A program made the translations under genes and the position numbers. From assembly GCA_022717655.1 (NCBI GenBank), contig JAIIAN010000114.1, positions 1-9,554 of the forward strand: a stretch of DNA of 9,554 bases, written 5' to 3'. Position 1 is the stretch's first letter. Each line of letters begins with the position of its first letter. This stretch comes from Bacillota bacterium (GTDB lineage: Bacteria; Bacillota; Clostridia; Lachnospirales; Lachnospiraceae). The notes under the pieces were generated by a model, which did no database searches, was not told the DNA's origin, and was given only the letters and a program-made list of their open reading frames with translations. Positions 5,802 to 9,554 of this stretch are shown in pieces.

Positions 5802-8800
5802 ATGCAGGATATGCGAAAAGCAGCAGGAGAATTATTAGTAGAGCTTGAGAAAAAAGGCATTACTTTTGAGACTGTTGATGGGAAATTAAAATATAAAGAT
5901 TCCAAAGGGAATTTTACAGAAGATTCCAAAGAGAAAGTAAAAAAATATAGAGAAGAAATAATCGAAATTTTAAAGAAAAAACAAACAATAGACGATTTTA
6001 TTACGGATAATAATTGTGAAGCCACGGTATATCCTTTGACTGATGTGCAAGCAGCGTATTTGGTTGGAAAAACAGAAGCTGTGAAATGGGGCGGAATTGG
6101 GTGCAAAGGATATATTGAGGTTGATTTTGGTTCCTACAGTGAGGAAGAAATATCAAGAGCCTGGGAAGTATTGGTAGATAGGCATGAAATGCTAAGGGCG
6201 AAAGTGACAGAAACTGGATTTGAAATTTTAGAGAGAGACGAGATTGATTATGAAATTGAAATAATAAATCTACAAAAAATGGAAGAGAAAGAGAAAACAG
6301 TTACTTTATCTAGGATTAGGGAAGATTTTAGTAAATATGTCTTTCATACGGAGAATCCCCCATTATTTAAAGTGGTAATAACGAAGCGTATGGAAGGAAA
6401 TTTTTTCCATTTACTCGTCGATTTAATCGTTTCAGATTTTGCAAGCGTGCAAATTCTGATTTCTGAAATGGGAGAACTTTTGAAAGGCATTTCATTAGAA
6501 AAATTAAGGTATAGATTTTCAGATTATGCAATGTTCAATCAACAACGTAAAGGAAGCTTAAAATGGCATCAAGATAGAATGTATTGGATAGAAAGGCTGA
6601 AAAAATTGCCGAAGGCTCCAATTCTTCCGCAAGATGGAAGAGCCGCAGACAAGTGTGAAAATACATATGAATTTTATCGTTTTCAGAGACATATTAATCA
6701 GTCTGGTTGGAAACAAATAAAGGAAATTGCAGGAGAATATGGAGTAACAGTTTCAGCGGTGCTTATTGGTATATATGCAGAAGTTATTTCAAAGTGGAGT
6801 TCAAATAAACATTTTACACTCAATTTGCCGATTCAAAACAGACCCACTATGGGAAACAATATTAATTCCATAGTAGGAGATTTTACAGCAGTGAATTTAC
6901 TAGAGGTAAATGTGACTCAAAATATGAGTTTTATAGAAAGAGTTAAAGAAATTACGGAAAGATTGATGGAGGATTTAGAGCATAATTCTTTTTCTGGTGT
7001 CGAAGTGCTAAGAGAACTGAGTAAAGTGTCTGAAGAAAAGGAAGTACTAATGCCGATTGTCTTTACAGGGGTTTTGAAGACTGATGGCACTGCAGGTACT
7101 ATTGAATATGGTTTTAGTCATACCCCGCAAGTATGGATTGATTGTCAGATAGTCGATGAGTTAGATTCAGAAGATCAAGAAAAAGGACTGATGATAAGCT
7201 GGGATGCAAGGAAAGGTGCGATAAAAGAATCTATTGTAACGGAGATGTTTGAGGTTTTTATTGAAACAATAAGAATACTTGGAACAAAACATTCGGAAGA
7301 GTGGAAGAATCCGTTAGAAATTGTTGTGCCAAGTGCGAGTCAGAAAAAAGTAATTTGCGAACAAAATAAAAATGTTACGAAACAATCTCTTATTCAACAG
7401 AGATTTGTTGAGTATGCGCAAAAGAATTCTAAAAGAACGGCTGTAATAGATGCTCTTGAAAAAGTGACATATGGAGAATTGTTGGAAAGAGCAGAATATA
7501 TAGCAGGTTATTTAAGAAAAGAATTTGTGGAAAATAGCACTGGATTGGTTGCGATAAGAATGAAAAAATCTGCAAATCAAATTGCAGCAGTAATGGGCGT
7601 TTTGATTGCTGGATTTTCTTATTTACCTATTGATATAAAACAGCCATTGGCACGACAAGAAAAAATTTTGTCAAAAGCAAATATTATTTTGGAATTGGAT
7701 GAGAAGAAAGTAAATATGATACTTCAGAATTTGGAATACCGATTAGAGAAGCATCCAGAATCCCAAAATACTATTGCATACGTAATATTTACTTCTGGCT
7801 CTACGGGAGAGCCTAAAGGTGTTGTAATGTCACATACCGCAGCACAAAATACTCTTATATCCATTGAAAATATGTATAATATTTCGGAAGATGATACAGT
7901 TCTTGGCATTGCGGAACTGTCATTTGATCTTTCTGTATTTGATATATTTAGTGTGTTGGGAGTTGGTGGAACATTGGTACTACCGAATCCGGAAAAAGGG
8001 CCAGATGCATCTCATTGGGGCAGATTACTTAATGAATACAAAGTGACCTTGTGGAATAGTGTTCCAGCGCAGGCGGAAATGTTAGATGCTTTTGCATCTA
8101 AATCAGAGAGTTATCCGACCGTTAGATTAGTGTTGCTATCCGGAGATTGGATAAATACTAGTCTGCCGGGAAGATTAAGAAGGATTATGACCAATGCTCA
8201 AATTGTTAGTTTGGGAGGTGCTACGGAAGGTGGAATTTGGTCTGTATTTCATGAAATTGATGAAATAGAAGAAAGACCTACTATATTATATGGAAAAGCT
8301 TTGCATGGACAGTGGACGGGAATTGTAGACGAGGAATTGAGAATTTGTCCGCAATATGTTTCGGGGCAAATTGCCATAGGAGGATATTCTCTGGCAGAAG
8401 GCTATTTGGGAGATTCAGCATTAACAGAAGAAAAATTTGTTCATGTAGAAGGAGGGAAGAAAAGAATTTATCTCACCGGAGATAATGGAAGATATGTAGA
8501 AAATGACGATATTGAATTTTTAGGCAGGTTAGATAATCAGGTAAAAATTAATGGGCATAGAATAGAAATTGCGGAAATAGAAGCAGCGCTTATGAAAATA
8601 CCGCAAGTAGAAAATTGCTGTGTGGTGTATCATAGAAATGAAGGAACTGGTAATTTAGTGGCTTTTATTAAAGAGCGAGATAAATTAAAAACAATACTAG
8701 ACATGGTAGAATGTGATGAAGAAAAAATGGGTATAAATGCGATTGATCAATTCAATGAATGTTTAGAAAAAGCAGTTTGCAGTAGCGTTTATAAACAAAT

Positions 8801-9554
8801 GTCAAGTATTTTTAATGGAAAAGCGGCATTGAGCAAGGAAGAAATAATAAGTAATATTGATGTGCAACCGCAATATGAAGTACTATTAAATCGGTGGTTA
8901 GAATTATTAATTGTACATGGATACTTACAGGACAGAAATGGCAAATATGAATTAAACAAAACGGAAGATAATGCAGCAAAATATTGGGAAGAACTTCGTA
9001 CCATCCCATATACGAATATCGCCCCAGATGTAGTAAGTGAATATATTCAAAATCATGCTGAAAACATATGTGAGCTTCTTGGTGGGCGTATAAATCCTCT
9101 TATATTCCTTTTTCCAGAAGGAAAAACAACAACGGCGGAAGCTTTATATGGAGAAACAGCGATTGCTAGATATCTGAATGGAATTATAGCGGATGTAGTT
9201 AAGCGATATGCAGTTGAATTTAAACAGATTAGTATTTTGGAAGTAGGCGGAGGCATTGGCGCGACTACTAAACAAATTTTGGGGAAAATGGAAGGACTAG
9301 CTTATGAATATCTATTTACAGATGTTTCTAATTTTTTCTTAAATAATATTAGACAGCAATATCCTCAAGTTAAAACTGAGTTATTAAATTTAGATGACTG
9401 GGATCCTTCGAAATTTGGGGAGTTTCATGTGATAATAGCGGCAGGAGTGCTAAATAATACGAAAAATATCCTTGAAACAGTAAATAAGTTAAAACATATG
9501 TTACGAGATGAAGGAATTTTATTAGTAACAGAACCATTGGAAGAACATATAGAG
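5802..9554 (+). CDS. NRPS protein, N-terminal part: docking domain, Cy domain, cysteine-type A domain with embedded methyltransferase-like domain (3' end outside window)
   Basis: An open frame of 1,251 codons without a stop. Residues 1-62 resemble a TubC_N docking domain (hairpin ITFETVDGKLKYKD, then a Lys/Glu-rich helix). The Cy domain covers about 75-510: PLTDVQAAYLVG (78-89), DLIVSDFAS (207-215, intact DxxxxDxxS), VGDFTAVN, PIVFTG and SHTPQVWIDCQ (from 439). The A domain begins near 529: TSGSTGEPKG from 664, FDLSVFDIFS, GGATEGG, LTGD and GRLDNQVKING. Nine specificity residues read D-L-F-N-L-S-L-I-W, so cysteine is expected. After A8, near residue 964, a methyltransferase-like domain is inserted, with EVGGGIGATT (1147-1156), TDVS and a LRDEGILLVTEP strand. 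This is the position used in the pyochelin and yersiniabactin synthetases. A9, A10, the carrier and anything later are off the right edge. The start lies one base after the previous stop, with a purine-rich site (AGGGGGA) 8 bases upstream. Confidence 0.94.
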   Translation, partial: MQDMRKAAGELLVELEKKGITFETVDGKLKYKDSKGNFTEDSKEKVKKYREEIIEILKKKQTIDDFITDNNCEATVYPLTDVQAAYLVGKTEAVKWGGIGCKGYIEVDFGSYSEEEISRAWEVLVDRHEMLRAKVTETGFEILERDEIDYEIEIINLQKMEEKEKTVTLSRIREDFSKYVFHTENPPLFKVVITKRMEGNFFHLLVDLIVSDFASVQILISEMGELLKGISLEKLRYRFSDYAMFNQQRKGSLKWHQDRMYWIERLKKLPKAPILPQDGRAADKCENTYEFYRFQRHINQSGWKQIKEIAGEYGVTVSAVLIGIYAEVISKWSSNKHFTLNLPIQNRPTMGNNINSIVGDFTAVNLLEVNVTQNMSFIERVKEITERLMEDLEHNSFSGVEVLRELSKVSEEKEVLMPIVFTGVLKTDGTAGTIEYGFSHTPQVWIDCQIVDELDSEDQEKGLMISWDARKGAIKESIVTEMFEVFIETIRILGTKHSEEWKNPLEIVVPSASQKKVICEQNKNVTKQSLIQQRFVEYAQKNSKRTAVIDALEKVTYGELLERAEYIAGYLRKEFVENSTGLVAIRMKKSANQIAAVMGVLIAGFSYLPIDIKQPLARQEKILSKANIILELDEKKVNMILQNLEYRLEKHPESQNTIAYVIFTSGSTGEPKGVVMSHTAAQNTLISIENMYNISEDDTVLGIAELSFDLSVFDIFSVLGVGGTLVLPNPEKGPDASHWGRLLNEYKVTLWNSVPAQAEMLDAFASKSESYPTVRLVLLSGDWINTSLPGRLRRIMTNAQIVSLGGATEGGIWSVFHEIDEIEERPTILYGKALHGQWTGIVDEELRICPQYVSGQIAIGGYSLAEGYLGDSALTEEKFVHVEGGKKRIYLTGDNGRYVENDDIEFLGRLDNQVKINGHRIEIAEIEAALMKIPQVENCCVVYHRNEGTGNLVAFIKERDKLKTILDMVECDEEKMGINAIDQFNECLEKAVCSSVYKQMSSIFNGKAALSKEEIISNIDVQPQYEVLLNRWLELLIVHGYLQDRNGKYELNKTEDNAAKYWEELRTIPYTNIAPDVVSEYIQNHAENICELLGGRINPLIFLFPEGKTTTAEALYGETAIARYLNGIIADVVKRYAVEFKQISILEVGGGIGATTKQILGKMEGLAYEYLFTDVSNFFLNNIRQQYPQVKTELLNLDDWDPSKFGEFHVIIAAGVLNNTKNILETVNKLKHMLRDEGILLVTEPLEEHIE
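8691..9554 (+). other. Methyltransferase-like domain embedded in the A domain (cut by window end)
   Basis: The insertion begins after A8 of the A domain. A mainly helical lead-in (about residues 964-1130) includes ALYGETAIARYLN, which resembles the segment before the SAM fold in PKS and NRPS methyltransferases. SAM motif I is EVGGGIGATT, the acidic strand 2 motif is TDVS, and AGVLNNTKNI lies where family members usually have ANVLHNAKNI. In related synthetases this domain either C- or N-methylates the ring or epimerizes its alpha carbon; the sequence alone does not decide which. Confidence 0.8.

Noticed and set aside
5732..6106. Open frame of 124 codons on the minus strand across the last gene junction
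   Set aside because: Both plus-strand genes under it have clear motifs, and the reverse product is a low-complexity Phe/Ser-rich string typical of antisense AT-rich coding DNA.

Overview
The window is the inside of a nonribosomal peptide synthetase (NRPS) operon, read left to right on the + strand. Five genes cover almost every base, and the first and last run off the window edges. AT-rich codon use, AGGAGG-like ribosome binding sites and short or overlapping junctions suggest a low-GC Bacillota, probably a clostridial anaerobe. That assignment is an inference; no marker gene is present.

Layout: (1) 1-1605, 3' part of an NRPS protein: adenylation (A) domain and carrier (PCP). (2) 1605-3035, a free-standing heterocyclization (Cy) domain with an N-terminal TubC-type docking domain. 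(3) 3049-4041, an alpha/beta hydrolase whose cap carries a paired EF-hand-like insertion. (4) 4061-5800, a free-standing A-PCP didomain. (5) 5802-9554, docking domain, Cy domain and a cysteine-type A domain interrupted by a methyltransferase-like domain, cut by the window end. No promoter, terminator, RNA gene, mobile element or CRISPR array was found, and no gene-free stretch exceeds 20 bases.

All three A domains read as cysteine-activating: residues extracted by hand give DLYNMSLIWK, DLFNLSLIWK and DLFNLSLIW(-), against the published cysteine code DLYNLSLIWK. Both Cy domains keep the DxxxxDxxS motif that replaces the condensation HHxxxDG motif. The simplest reading is a line that loads several cysteines and cyclodehydrates them to thiazolines, related in logic to pyochelin and yersiniabactin. 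One ring would be altered by the embedded methyltransferase or epimerase-like domain. A metallophore is plausible but not proven, because the starter unit, release domain and transporters lie outside the window.

Most notable are the module split over two polypeptides (Cy alone, A-PCP alone) with a hydrolase gene between its halves, the EF-hand-like insertion in that hydrolase, a sharp GC change inside the first A domain, and a probable loss of the catalytic His in the embedded methyltransferase domain.
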